NCBI GenBank assembly: GCA_015665275.1
Contig: JADFAL010000029.1
Coordinates: 1 to 64,000 of the forward strand
DNA: 64,000 bases
Source of the DNA: Flavobacteriales bacterium
Lineage (GTDB): Bacteria > Bacteroidota > Bacteroidia > Flavobacteriales_D > Crocinitomicaceae
Direction: 5' to 3'
How positions within the stretch are numbered: the first letter of the stretch is position 1; each line of letters starts with the position of its first letter. A program made the position numbers and the translations under genes. Shown here in pieces: positions 1 through 9,062 of this stretch. The notes beneath the pieces are model-generated. The model searched no databases, was not told where the DNA came from, and was given only the letters and a program-made list of their open reading frames with translations.

Positions 1-245
1 GAGTTTGAATGGGTGGAAGATGAGGAAGGTGATGGAGATTGGGAAGAAATCTGTGAGACCATTTATTGGACGTCCTTCGAATTTATGTACGTAATAATGC
101 CGAAAGCTTGATTTTAGATCCTGGAAAGGATAGTTTGCAACGTTCATTATACGTATCTCGAATTGATTTTAGCAATACGAACATGATCTGGGAGGTTGCA
201 GAAAATGGTCACAATTACGAATTCCATCTATCCCGAAAAGAATAA
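1..245 (+). pseudogene. C-terminal fragment of an unrecognised gene with a probable frameshift
   Basis: Frame 1 is open from the window edge to a stop at 109-111, but its acidic start (EFEWVEDEEGDGDWEEICET) turns into unconvincing sequence after about base 65. Frame 3 is open from base 57 to a TAA at 243-245 and reads as good protein (LRIYVRNNAESLILDPGKD, then SLYVSRIDF and MIWEVAENG). Adding one T in the T-rich stretch at 62-67 would join them as ETIYLDVLRIYVRNN. This looks like a one-base deletion in the last 80 codons of a gene whose 5' end lies outside the window. I do not recognise the family. It converges on the aldehyde dehydrogenase that ends at 246. A sequencing or assembly error is an equally good explanation. 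Confidence 0.45.
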
Positions 246-1685
246 TTAATACTTCACAAATACATTCTTAGGCTCTGTAAAGAAGCGCAGTGCTTCCCAC
301 CCGCCTTCACGTCCAACGCCCGAAGCTTTCACTCCTCCGAAAGGCGTTCTCAGATCTCGTACCAACCAAGAGTTGATCCATACAATTCCCGAATCCAGTT
401 CATTCGCCATGCGATGCGCACGCTTCAGATTGGATGTCCACAACGTAGCGCTCAAACCATAGTCTGTAGAGTTTGCCATCATCAAGGCTTCTTCTTCCGT
501 ATCAAATGGCGTAATTGTAACAACAGGTCCAAAAATCTCCTCTTGATTCGTGCGACAATCATACGACAAACCTTCAATTACTGTCGGTCTGAGATAGTAA
601 CCATCTTCATATCCTTCCACAGTAACGCGCTCTCCACCTGTTAGAACTGTTCCTCCCTCTTCTTTCGCTAACTCAACATATGAAAGTACTTTTTCCATGT
701 GCGGTTTAGAAACAACCGCTCCCAATTTTGCATCTGGATTATCGGGATGCGCAACAACTGTACTATCCACTCGCTTGACGAACTCTTCTTTGAATTTATC
801 ATAGATAGAACGTTCTACAAAAATGCGCGATCCGCATAAACATATCTGCCCTTGATTTGCAAATGATGAGCGCAATGTAGTGCTCAACATCTCTTTAAAA
901 TCGCAATCAGCAAAAATGATATTTGGATTCTTTCCTCCTAACTCTAACGACAGCTTCTTGAACATTGGAGCAGCTGTTCTAGCGATATATTGACCCGTAG
1001 ACGTTCCTCCCGTAAAAGAAATAGCTTTGATCTTAGGGTGTTTGACTATGGCGTCTCCGGCAAACTTTCCTTCACCGTGAAGAATGTTCAGCACACCATC
1101 GGGCATGCCCGCTTCTTTAGCCACTTTCCCCAATAAATATGCCGTATACGGTGTGATTTCAGAAGGTTTGGCGATAACGCAGTTTCCAGTAGCTAGTGCC
1201 GGTGCAATTTTCCATGAGAACAAGTACAACGGTAAATTCCAGGGAGAAATGCATCCTACTATTCCTATGGGCTTGCGTAAGGTGTAGTTCACTCCTACTC
1301 CCTCCATATTGTGCGATTCAGATGCATAATGAATGATGGAAGTGGCAAAAAAATGGAAGTTGGAAACGGCTCTTGGAATGTCTACGTGCGCTGCTAATGA
1401 AAGTGGTTTCCCATTATCACGCGATTCAGCTTTCACGAATTCATCCATGCGTGATTGAATTCCTTCTGACAGCTTAACCAGAATAGCACTTCGCTCTGCA
1501 TTGCTCATTCCAGACCAAATCGGAAATGCTTTCTCAGCAGCTGCGACTGCCAATGCAACATCTTCTTCTGTTGAGTTCGGAATTTGAGAATATACAGTAC
1601 CAGAAGCTGGTTCGTAGTTATCAATATACTGTCCTTTTACTGGATCGCAGTAGGCACCATCAATAAAATTCTGAAGTCGTTCCAT
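246..1685 (-). CDS. Aldehyde dehydrogenase, 2-aminomuconate-semialdehyde type (ALDH8-like)
   Basis: A 479-residue NAD-dependent aldehyde dehydrogenase of normal family length. The catalytic glutamate is in LELGGKNP (Glu248) and the nucleophile is in NQGQICLC (Cys282). The cofactor-site segment SPWNLPLYL is near residue 147. The stretch DIPRAVSNFHFFA and the close run of residues around PSEIT and SSFANQGQICLC match the ALDH8A1/AmnC/DmpC branch. That branch oxidises 2-aminomuconate or 2-hydroxymuconate semialdehyde in kynurenine or catechol meta-cleavage breakdown. The substrate is inferred from family likeness. No other gene of either pathway is next to it in this window. The ATG at 1685 fits the expected N-terminus (FIDGAY). 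A short palindrome and a promoter-like element lie just upstream. Confidence 0.9.
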   Translation of the reverse strand: MERLQNFIDGAYCDPVKGQYIDNYEPASGTVYSQIPNSTEEDVALAVAAAEKAFPIWSGMSNAERSAILVKLSEGIQSRMDEFVKAESRDNGKPLSLAAHVDIPRAVSNFHFFATSIIHYASESHNMEGVGVNYTLRKPIGIVGCISPWNLPLYLFSWKIAPALATGNCVIAKPSEITPYTAYLLGKVAKEAGMPDGVLNILHGEGKFAGDAIVKHPKIKAISFTGGTSTGQYIARTAAPMFKKLSLELGGKNPNIIFADCDFKEMLSTTLRSSFANQGQICLCGSRIFVERSIYDKFKEEFVKRVDSTVVAHPDNPDAKLGAVVSKPHMEKVLSYVELAKEEGGTVLTGGERVTVEGYEDGYYLRPTVIEGLSYDCRTNQEEIFGPVVTITPFDTEEEALMMANSTDYGLSATLWTSNLKRAHRMANELDSGIVWINSWLVRDLRTPFGGVKASGVGREGGWEALRFFTEPKNVFVKY

Positions 1686-1702
1686 GGGTATATTTTGTGC
1701 GA

Positions 1703-1734
1703 TAAAAGTACCGATTTTCTTAGGATGAATCCTA
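1703..1734 (-). promoter_or_regulatory. Candidate promoter and palindromic operator of the ALDH gene
   Basis: On the minus strand a TACTTTTA box (1703-1710) resembles the Bacteroidota -7 element TAnnTTTG. Directly upstream lies the inverted repeat TAGGAT-TC-ATCCTA (1721-1734), which would overlap the -20 to -35 region. This is where a repressor would sit. No clear -33 TTG is seen, so the promoter is tentative. Confidence 0.3.
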
Positions 1735-1837
1735 GCGTTTGATTTGTGAAAGGCACGGGGACAGCTAAAGTGTTTTTACTTGAAACGCGAAGGAGCCGAA
1801 GAGCGCAAAGGACAACGAGAGTGTTTAATTAGAAGCA

Positions 1838-2203
1838 CTATCGGACTTTCAGCAACTTTCGGATGGGTTTGGCTAGGACTAAAGTAAAGAGGTAACCTAT
1901 GAGTACTCCCCCTGTGTTTGCCAGTAAGTCGAGACCGGAGACCGATCGGCCAGGGACGAAATATTGTCCAAATTCCATCAACCCACCGTAAACAAACGCA
2001 AATACTGCCGAAATTAATAGGCTCTTTCGGTTATTGGCAGTTAATAAGCCAAGATGAAACATTAACGTTCCGTAGGCGATGAAATGCCCTAACTTATCAT
2101 TACTTGCCGTTAGTTTTGGGGAAGGAGATAAACTTAGGTAGGCAATTCCTATGATTACCCCAATAAGTGATAATTGAATCAATAACTTGAACCCAAATTT
2201 CAT
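1838..2203 (-). CDS. VanZ-like family membrane protein
   Basis: A 121-residue protein with about four hydrophobic segments. It carries the VanZ-like landmarks DKLGHFIAYG (about residues 36-45), a GGLMEFGQYF helix (about 73-82) and GRSVSGLDLLANTGG (about 85-99), in which the Glu, Asp and Asn are the usual conserved polar residues. VanZ-like proteins are small inner-membrane proteins named after a teicoplanin-resistance accessory factor. In Bacteroidota their role is unknown. The start overlaps the stop of the upstream SulP gene by four bases (ATGA type), so the two are translationally coupled and probably share a transcript. Confidence 0.85.
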   Translation of the reverse strand: MKFGFKLLIQLSLIGVIIGIAYLSLSPSPKLTASNDKLGHFIAYGTLMFHLGLLTANNRKSLLISAVFAFVYGGLMEFGQYFVPGRSVSGLDLLANTGGVLIGYLFTLVLAKPIRKLLKVR

Positions 2204-4458
2204 TCTTCGCTTCCTTTAGGCAGATGTTTCACCAAATCCCCTGTAAAGCGGACCATATTTTTCACTTCACCGGTATTTGCGATACGCAACGATTTGAAAA
2301 TGATTAACGCTCTGCCCTTACATTCGATATGATAGACCTCTTCACTCTCAAGGAAAGCAATAAGTTCTGGAGTAAATGCCCTACGAATAGCATCTTCATC
2401 TGGACCTGTTAGTTTTAGTTTACTGGAGAAAATTGGTGCCTCTTCGAAATCAATATCCTTACGATTCGTAATAGACAATCGCTCGAACAATCGATCAAAA
2501 ATACCTTCGCTTTCCAAGGTGAACTCGGCAATTTTATCAGGAAGATGTACGAGAAGTAATGTCGTTTTGTATACCTCCTTCGAAAGCATGGCTCCTTCGT
2601 CAAAGACAATATCCGACATTTCCCAATCGACTTGATAGTCCTCAAACTCTCCTCCAATAACATTCGTCTTGGATTCTAATGGTCTCGATCGGAAAAACTC
2701 AAAATCTAGCAATTCGCTCGCATCCACATTTTCTTGACGCACATAGTACCAGCCGTTATCTGCAGCGATTTTCTTCATACGTTGCTGACGGGGCGATGTT
2801 TTCTGAAAGTTAGGAATGATATGCGTTTTTAACGCTAGCCTGTGGTTTGAGGCCGCAATATGTTGGGAAAGACCTATGATATGAACTTTACCTCCTGTTA
2901 AGCGATGTGCATCCCGAAACTCGAAAAGCTTTTCTTGGAAAGTAAGATCCACGAGTCTTGTTTTGGAAAGATCTACAGTTAACTCAGCCCCGGCCGGAAT
3001 TTTCTCCAAAATACCAATCAAACGAAGTAGGGATAAGAAGTTTGCAACCCCCTTCACCTTCAAGGTATACGTTCCATCTTTGTTCTCTCTCAATAGTGTG
3101 CCTGATTTGAACGCCAATTGAATGAACTGAGGAATGGACAAACGGGAAATCAATAAATGCGCTACCAGTGTTACTCCAATTCCTCCCAAAATCCCAATAA
3201 GCGGGTCTTTGTAGAGAGTAATAATAATGGTTGCAAGGAAGAAAACTGTTTGTTCTAAGCCTTGTTGATAGATTTCTCGGAAGACACGTGGCGAAGCTAA
3301 CTTGACTCCCGTTACCACAAGAACTGCTGCTAAGGCCGCTACCGGAAACAATTGAATCAATGGAGTGAGTAACAGCACAAACAGCGCAATGAACACTCCG
3401 TGGTAGAAGTTCGACCATTTGGTTTTAGCATTATTATGAACGTTTACGGTACTTCGCACAATTACATTCAGGACTGGAAGTCCACCTACAGCTCCAGAAA
3501 CCATGGTTGCGATTCCCGTACTTGTCAAATCCTTATTCAAGTTTGTTTTACGCTTGTAAGGATCGAGTTTATCCACTGCTTTAGCTGCAGCTAAGGTAAT
3601 TACGGATGAAATCAAATTGATGGAAATCACAGACATCCAAAATGTTCCGGTATGTGCCTTTGTAAAACTTGGATAGGCCAATCCATCCATCCAATTGCTA
3701 GGGACGTCGATGAGGTAATCCTTGGGAGATTCAAAAACCTTCCCAAAAACAGCAATTTGATTTGCTTCCAAGTGGTTGTATAACAGAACAATTGGCACCG
3801 TAATTCCCAACACCCAAACTGGGGCTGGAATTAAGTGAAATGCTTTATAACTGATCCGTGCGTGGAAAATCAGAAGGATGATTCCAATTCCTGAAATAAA
3901 CGCAATGTAAGGGTCTATGTCTGGAACGCGTTCGAATAAGTGTTGAATGATTTCAATGGTATTCGCGCCATCCGATGTCGTTCCCATCGCAACATGCAAT
4001 TGTTTTGCGAAAATGATGATTCCGATGGAGGCCAAAACGCCTCGAATTACGGAAGTTGGAAAGATCTCAGCTATACGTCCCCAACGGAGCAAACCAATTA
4101 CGACTTGCAATGCTCCTGCAACAACAATCGCCCCTAGAACATGAGGAAAGCCAGAGTAATCAACTTCCGCTCCCGGATTATCGGAAAGCGCTACTGCTGA
4201 AGCTCCAACTACAGCAATCAACCCCGCGGCCGGTCCCGTAATTGTAAGGTAACCTGTGCGAAAAAACAATGTCATCATACCCCCGATGGCGGCGGTAATC
4301 AAACCAGAAATTGGTGGGAGCCCCATCCCTTTGGCAATTGCCAACGAAAGCGGCAGCGCCACCAGTGCCACACTGATTGCGGCAATTACGTCATTTCTCC
4401 AATGCTTTTTCAGCCCCTGCCAACCTTCGGAGGGCATATCATCGCGCTTGATCGACAT
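2200..4458 (-). CDS. SulP family inorganic anion transporter with STAS-like domain and C-terminal extension
   Basis: A 752-residue protein. Residues 1-445 form the SulP membrane domain, with the family start (DVIAAISVALVALPLSLAIA), the TITGPAAG loop at about 72-79 and SGAVGGLPV at about 321-329. SulP carriers move sulfate, bicarbonate or other anions by proton or sodium symport. The substrate cannot be read from sequence. A STAS-like domain follows (about 465-535; AELTVDLSKTRLVDLTF). About 200 further soluble residues (about 550-752) are not part of a standard SulP protein. They include IFSSKLKLTGPDEDAIR and VYHIECKGRALIIF and end hydrophilic. No carbonic anhydrase gene is adjacent. The VanZ-like gene overlaps its end. 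Confidence 0.88.
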   Translation of the reverse strand: MSIKRDDMPSEGWQGLKKHWRNDVIAAISVALVALPLSLAIAKGMGLPPISGLITAAIGGMMTLFFRTGYLTITGPAAGLIAVVGASAVALSDNPGAEVDYSGFPHVLGAIVVAGALQVVIGLLRWGRIAEIFPTSVIRGVLASIGIIIFAKQLHVAMGTTSDGANTIEIIQHLFERVPDIDPYIAFISGIGIILLIFHARISYKAFHLIPAPVWVLGITVPIVLLYNHLEANQIAVFGKVFESPKDYLIDVPSNWMDGLAYPSFTKAHTGTFWMSVISINLISSVITLAAAKAVDKLDPYKRKTNLNKDLTSTGIATMVSGAVGGLPVLNVIVRSTVNVHNNAKTKWSNFYHGVFIALFVLLLTPLIQLFPVAALAAVLVVTGVKLASPRVFREIYQQGLEQTVFFLATIIITLYKDPLIGILGGIGVTLVAHLLISRLSIPQFIQLAFKSGTLLRENKDGTYTLKVKGVANFLSLLRLIGILEKIPAGAELTVDLSKTRLVDLTFQEKLFEFRDAHRLTGGKVHIIGLSQHIAASNHRLALKTHIIPNFQKTSPRQQRMKKIAADNGWYYVRQENVDASELLDFEFFRSRPLESKTNVIGGEFEDYQVDWEMSDIVFDEGAMLSKEVYKTTLLLVHLPDKIAEFTLESEGIFDRLFERLSITNRKDIDFEEAPIFSSKLKLTGPDEDAIRRAFTPELIAFLESEEVYHIECKGRALIIFKSLRIANTGEVKNMVRFTGDLVKHLPKGSEE

Positions 4459-4527
4459 TTAGTATTTGAGTTAAAAGCTTCCGCTTATTTTTTAAACGGA
4501 GGTTGTTTGTTTCGTTTGTTTCGTCCG

Positions 4528-7299
4528 TTAGTAACGCATCTCTTTGCCTTTGACTGTTGCAGGAATTCCTTCCGTTAACCATTGTGGTGCTGGAGTCTCG
4601 AGCAAGTAGTGATCGAAGAACTGTCGCATGCGAATACTTAAATCAATTCGGTTAGCATTACGCATCAAATTGTGATTGTCTTCATTGTAATTCAACAACC
4701 AAGTAGGTCGTCCCAATCGCTTCAACCCAGTAAATAACTCAATTCCTTGATACCACGGCACGGCTCCATCGGCGTCATTGTGCATAATCATCAATGGCGT
4801 TTCAACATTTGGCAAATGGAACAACGGTGAATTCTCCACGTACAATTCCGGACGCTCCCAGATTGTATAACCAATTCTACTCTGTGTACGTTCGTACTGG
4901 AACTGTCGATTGTATCCGCTTCCCCAGCGAATCCCTCCGTAAGCGGAGAACATATTTGCTACGGGAGCTCCCGCCATTGCCGCCCTGTAGCGGTTTGTCA
5001 TTGTAACCAATTGTGCCGTTTGATATCCACCCCAAGATTGACCTTGCAATGCCATTCTGGTGGAATCTACATTGGGTAATTGCTCCAATACATGATCTGT
5101 TCCACTCATAATACAATCATATGCTGATTTTGCCGGATGACCTGGCTTGTATCGAATGTCTGGCATAAATACCACATATCCAGCCGAAGCATATTCCGTA
5201 GCATAAATGATAGATGCTGTTGGTTTAGGGATGTAGTGTGAGTGCAATCGATCGGCATACAACTCGTAGAAATATACCATTAATGGGTACGATTTCGTCG
5301 AATCGAAATTCTCTGGTTTGTAAATCAATCCTTCCAATTCAAAACCATCATAACTCGTCCATTTGGTCAACTCCACAGTTCCCCAATTGTATTCGCTTTG
5401 CTGAGGGTTTGTCTCAGATATCTTTTGCATCTCGGCCATATCATCTGTGAACGTGTATAATTCAGGGTAATCCTGAAAAGTCATTCTTCGTACAATGTGG
5501 CGCTGGTTGTTTTTTGAGCGTTGCAATTGCATTACGTTGGCATTGAAAGACGCCGTTTGAACCAAATCAACGTGATCGTCATGCTCTTTCAATTCGTAAA
5601 AACGAGAACCTTTTGTGTTTCGATCAAACCCTCTGAAGTAGACGTTGAACGGTTCATAGTAAACACTATCTCGCTCCCAAATGCTCAAACTTAACTCGAC
5701 ATTGTTGAGTTTTCCCATATCGTGCGTGTAGGATGCCAAGGTCTTATCGTTGTGATCGTATTGCCAGTAGTCAAATTCGGATTGGATCAACACTTTCGAT
5801 TCATCCCGTGTCCAATTACCTGCATTTTTCGGATAAGCCTCCATTGGCATTCCGTTCATGTCTTCGGTCCAAACTACATCTGCAGTATTACACGTAATGC
5901 AATCTTCATTTCCGGTTTCTAAGTCCAACATGTGGTGCTCTCCGTCGCAATAGAATTCCATGTACTTGCCAGACGGCGCCATCGATGGCCAGAATTTTTG
6001 TCCTGTTAGTACCAATTCCGCTTCACCTGTTTCCACATTTACACGGTAGAAATCACGAGGTCTTGGAGAAACCCAGTTGTAAGTGTTTGCGTACGTTTCC
6101 TCACTCATCCCCATGAGGTACTTTCCTTTCATGTTGTACTCAGAATAAACACCCAACGTATCGTTTTCCAATTGAACAACTTTGTCGGATTTGATATGAT
6201 ATGCATGCATCCACGACGCTTCGAGATCGCGATCTTTTTCCAACAATTGTTGTGGTTGCAGGCGCTGATCTTTGTAATGCCAGAGATCTAGATGCACTTT
6301 CTCTTTTTTCGTTAGTGTATCTTCTGGTTCTTCCAATTCACGATCACCAATTCCGAAGAATAGAATGTCGTCGTTCATAGTGAAACTCAAATCATAATGC
6401 CTAGAAATGGAGTGATCGATATCGAATCCTACTTTCGCAGAATCGAGTTGCATGTATGATGAACCGTCAACTGCCAGCAAGTGGATATCGTAAAGCTTTA
6501 CCTCCGAAGTATCCTGTGTTGCATAAAATGCAATCCCGTTCTCATTAGAATTAAAGGTTTGAATATCAACTGCCGTGTATTGGTCCTTCCAGGTCCAAAT
6601 TGCACGATCCGTGAAGGAAAAAAAGTTGACTTTGACCGAATCGATTTCGTCCATGCTTCGATGCGTTTTGTAAGCAACATGATCTCCTTCGTATGACATT
6701 TCGTAACCCGTAACATTCTCTATCTCTTTGCTGAATTCCGGATGAAAGACCCAAAGAAGCTTCCCCTTGGATTCGTATTCAGGCTCTTTATTCTTGCGTC
6801 TTTTCTTCTTCTTTTTCTTTTTTCCGGGTACTTCAGTCAAGTTATTATGACTGAATTCGACGGTCATCCAATCGTTAACATCGCTTGTTGTAAAGGATTT
6901 CACTTCAGGGTATTTTGCTAATGAATCCTGTCCCAGGTAGTAAATTCCTAGTGAATCTTTCGGCCACTTTGTACGTTTGATTTCTTTCAACTCACACGTC
7001 CTCAGTGTGTCAAACCCCGGGGTGATTTTAAAAGCAAGGTAGCTGCTTCCTCCGGAAAATTGGGCGCGATATGCTCTCGGAATGGTGTCCGTTTCTCCTG
7101 TTTCTACGTTATAGACACACAACACTCCGTCTCCACGATGTGGTTTGATTTCATAGGAAATGAACTTTCCATCATTAGAGATTTGGGCACCTTTCAGTGA
7201 TTTCCAATCGTTGTAAGCCGTGTGGTCGATCACCTTCTTCTCTTGCGCAATTGCTCCTATTGAAATTGATACAAATAGAAGTGCCGTAAGTAGTCGCAT
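4528..7299 (-). CDS. Secreted S9 (prolyl oligopeptidase family) serine peptidase
   Basis: A 923-residue protein with a Sec signal peptide (MRLLTALLFVSISIGAIAQ). The N-terminal two-thirds should form the S9 beta-propeller. The C-terminal alpha/beta-hydrolase domain has the nucleophile in GQSWGG (Ser755), the acid in HNDADG (Asp844) and the base in EDNHN (His876), so the triad is complete. The family cleaves short peptides, with the propeller gating access. No T9SS sorting domain is present, so a periplasmic location is likely. A lysine-rich insert (about residues 156-171) is encoded by an A-rich tract. The gene lies 52 bases after hemW on the same strand, and the two may be cotranscribed by readthrough. 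Confidence 0.9.
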   Translation of the reverse strand: MRLLTALLFVSISIGAIAQEKKVIDHTAYNDWKSLKGAQISNDGKFISYEIKPHRGDGVLCVYNVETGETDTIPRAYRAQFSGGSSYLAFKITPGFDTLRTCELKEIKRTKWPKDSLGIYYLGQDSLAKYPEVKSFTTSDVNDWMTVEFSHNNLTEVPGKKKKKKKRRKNKEPEYESKGKLLWVFHPEFSKEIENVTGYEMSYEGDHVAYKTHRSMDEIDSVKVNFFSFTDRAIWTWKDQYTAVDIQTFNSNENGIAFYATQDTSEVKLYDIHLLAVDGSSYMQLDSAKVGFDIDHSISRHYDLSFTMNDDILFFGIGDRELEEPEDTLTKKEKVHLDLWHYKDQRLQPQQLLEKDRDLEASWMHAYHIKSDKVVQLENDTLGVYSEYNMKGKYLMGMSEETYANTYNWVSPRPRDFYRVNVETGEAELVLTGQKFWPSMAPSGKYMEFYCDGEHHMLDLETGNEDCITCNTADVVWTEDMNGMPMEAYPKNAGNWTRDESKVLIQSEFDYWQYDHNDKTLASYTHDMGKLNNVELSLSIWERDSVYYEPFNVYFRGFDRNTKGSRFYELKEHDDHVDLVQTASFNANVMQLQRSKNNQRHIVRRMTFQDYPELYTFTDDMAEMQKISETNPQQSEYNWGTVELTKWTSYDGFELEGLIYKPENFDSTKSYPLMVYFYELYADRLHSHYIPKPTASIIYATEYASAGYVVFMPDIRYKPGHPAKSAYDCIMSGTDHVLEQLPNVDSTRMALQGQSWGGYQTAQLVTMTNRYRAAMAGAPVANMFSAYGGIRWGSGYNRQFQYERTQSRIGYTIWERPELYVENSPLFHLPNVETPLMIMHNDADGAVPWYQGIELFTGLKRLGRPTWLLNYNEDNHNLMRNANRIDLSIRMRQFFDHYLLETPAPQWLTEGIPATVKGKEMRY

Positions 7300-7351
7300 A
7301 TACCTTAGTTTTTAAGGACGTTAAAATACCGATTTTTTACGACATTCAGGC

Positions 7352-8476
7352 TCAGGCAATAAACAGTTCGGAAGCTATGAAATCCGCGCGGAGCCGACCT
7401 TCTTTGGTCAGGAATATTCGTTCATTCTTCACTTCGGCCCAATCTTGAGATATAAACTTCTCGATATTCACTTTGAAATCAGATGGAATCTGCTGAATAT
7501 CTGATAGTTGTTCAAAGGAAACGCCATACACCGTGCGCAATCCGGTAAGAATAAGTTCGTTGAATCTATCTGAATCAGATAATACTTCCAGTTCAAAAAA
7601 TGCCGTTCCTTCCTCCACATTTTTCATGTATTGGGTATTGTTTGCGATGTTCCATTGACGTGAAGTTCCTTGAAACGAATGAGCGGACGGACCAATCCCG
7701 AGGTAATGCACTCCTTTCCAGTAATTGCTGTTATGCCGTGATTCAAATCCGGGTCTGGAGAAATTCGAAATTTCATATTGATCGATGCCGTTTTGACTGA
7801 GTGTTTCCAACAGAATTTCGAATTGGCGGCTTTCTTCCTCATTGTCCGCCACCTTCAACTCTCCAGATTTCACCTTTCGCTCCAATAGCGTATTCTCTTC
7901 AACTGTAAGGCAATAAGACGATACATGCGGAACCCCCCAATCAATTACTTTTTGAATATGGTTGCGCCATTCTTCCTCCGACAATCCGGGCAGCCCATAC
8001 ATTAAATCGACTGTAATATTTTCGTATCCTATGGATTGCGCAAGAAGCACACATTGTTCTGCTTCCTTTGCGTTGTGCGCTCGATTCATCCATTCAAGAT
8101 CGGACGATTTGAAAGATTGAATTCCGATACTGAGGCGATTCACCCCAATTGACTTCCAAGCTTTGAGGTTTTTTTCGGTGCAATCATCTGGATTGGCTTC
8201 GAGCGAAATTTCAGCGTTGGGAGACACTTCAAACAATTCTTCGATTTGCGCCAGAAATGCACTCAGTTCTTTCTTCAGAAGTAAACTGGGTGTTCCACCA
8301 CCGAAATAAATTGTCTCGATAATTTCATTCTGCACATACCCCGATCGCCCCCTCAATTCCAATGACATGGCATCCAACATACGGCTCCGATACTTCTGAA
8401 AAGTAGTGCTGAAGTGAAAATCACAATAAGAACATTGTTGTTTACAAAAGGGGATATGAATGTAAATTCCGGCCAC
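7352..8476 (-). CDS. hemW: Radical SAM heme chaperone HemW
   Basis: A 374-residue radical SAM protein starting with the HemW signature IYIHIPFCKQQCSYCDFHF. The cluster motif CX3CX2C is at Cys11, Cys15 and Cys18, followed by FGGGTPS and LSIGIQSF. HemW binds heme and delivers it to respiratory enzymes. It was long annotated as oxygen-independent coproporphyrinogen oxidase (HemN), but true HemN has a different N-terminus and an extra cysteine (CX3CX2CXC). Here the residue two after the third cysteine is Phe, which supports HemW. The start codon is GTG at 8476. The near-consensus promoter ends only four bases upstream, so the mRNA may be leaderless. The hemACD operon is 22 kb away. Confidence 0.93.
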   Translation of the reverse strand: MAGIYIHIPFCKQQCSYCDFHFSTTFQKYRSRMLDAMSLELRGRSGYVQNEIIETIYFGGGTPSLLLKKELSAFLAQIEELFEVSPNAEISLEANPDDCTEKNLKAWKSIGVNRLSIGIQSFKSSDLEWMNRAHNAKEAEQCVLLAQSIGYENITVDLMYGLPGLSEEEWRNHIQKVIDWGVPHVSSYCLTVEENTLLERKVKSGELKVADNEEESRQFEILLETLSQNGIDQYEISNFSRPGFESRHNSNYWKGVHYLGIGPSAHSFQGTSRQWNIANNTQYMKNVEEGTAFFELEVLSDSDRFNELILTGLRTVYGVSFEQLSDIQQIPSDFKVNIEKFISQDWAEVKNERIFLTKEGRLRADFIASELFIA

Positions 8477-8480
8477 GAAT

Positions 8481-8510
8481 CAAAAGTACATAGATTCGAC
8501 TAACAGTCAA
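8481..8510 (-). promoter_or_regulatory. Consensus Bacteroidota promoter for hemW
   Basis: On the minus strand TTG (8508-8510), exactly 19 bases, then TACTTTTG (8481-8488). This matches the TTG-N19-TAnnTTTG consensus of the Bacteroidota primary sigma factor. Transcription should begin about five bases further on, at or next to the GTG start codon. Confidence 0.7.
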
Positions 8511-8541
8511 TTTCACGTTTGAATTAGATTCTCGTTAATTT

Positions 8542-8571
8542 TTTGGGTTGCGTTGTATGGCGCTACATTTT
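8542..8571 (+). promoter_or_regulatory. Candidate promoter for the gene at 8594
   Basis: TTTG (8542-8545), 18 bases, then TACATTTT (8564-8571), one mismatch from TAnnTTTG. It would give a leader of about 18 bases. Confidence 0.5.
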
Positions 8572-8593
8572 TTTCTAACTTACAGTCGAAGTA

Positions 8594-8944
8594 ATGGAAT
8601 TCGAACGTCATAAGCGTCTATTAAATAAAGAGTTGGATCAATTCAATTTGATCCTTAGTGAAATCTTACCGCGTTATATTTCGTTGATGAAAAAAGACGA
8701 CATCACAGATGACGAACGCAAAGAACTTGGGGAACTTGAGCACTTTTTAATTGAAATCAATGGAAAAATTGCTTCGATTAAAACAAAGTTAGATCATGAT
8801 TTGTTCGGTGAGACCATGGATGAGTATTATCGCGTGAAGGAACTCGCCGCTAAGGGAGATGCTTTGGCATTGAAACGTCTCGATCAACTCAAAGAAACCT
8901 TTAGCAAATCTATCAAGGGCGATACTTTTTTTAATTGGAATTAA
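8594..8944 (+). CDS. Conserved-looking hypothetical protein, helical
   Basis: A 116-residue soluble protein that I do not recognise. It has no signal peptide or membrane segment. The composition is charged and strongly helical (long Leu/Ile heptads with Lys and Glu, as in LLNKELDQFNLILSEILPRY), ending in the aromatic tail FFNWN. A promoter-like element lies 23 bases upstream of the ATG. Normal codon use and the clean upstream promoter support it as a real gene. Its position, divergent from hemW and 118 bases before a secreted TPR protein, gives no functional hint. Confidence 0.7.
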   Translation: MEFERHKRLLNKELDQFNLILSEILPRYISLMKKDDITDDERKELGELEHFLIEINGKIASIKTKLDHDLFGETMDEYYRVKELAAKGDALALKRLDQLKETFSKSIKGDTFFNWN

Positions 8945-9062
8945 CATCTGTTACTTATTAACCACTTAGCTCGATGTTCAATGAGAATGTGGCGTGTAGG
9001 TAGCTGGGATTAGCTTGGCACAATTTTTCTATATTCGTTTGTCAAACAAACACGTATCACCC

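Noticed and set aside
7352..8476. Annotation as coproporphyrinogen III dehydrogenase HemN
   Set aside because: The cysteine motif and start (IYIHIPFCKQQCSYCDF) fit HemW. HemN has an additional cysteine and a different N-terminus.
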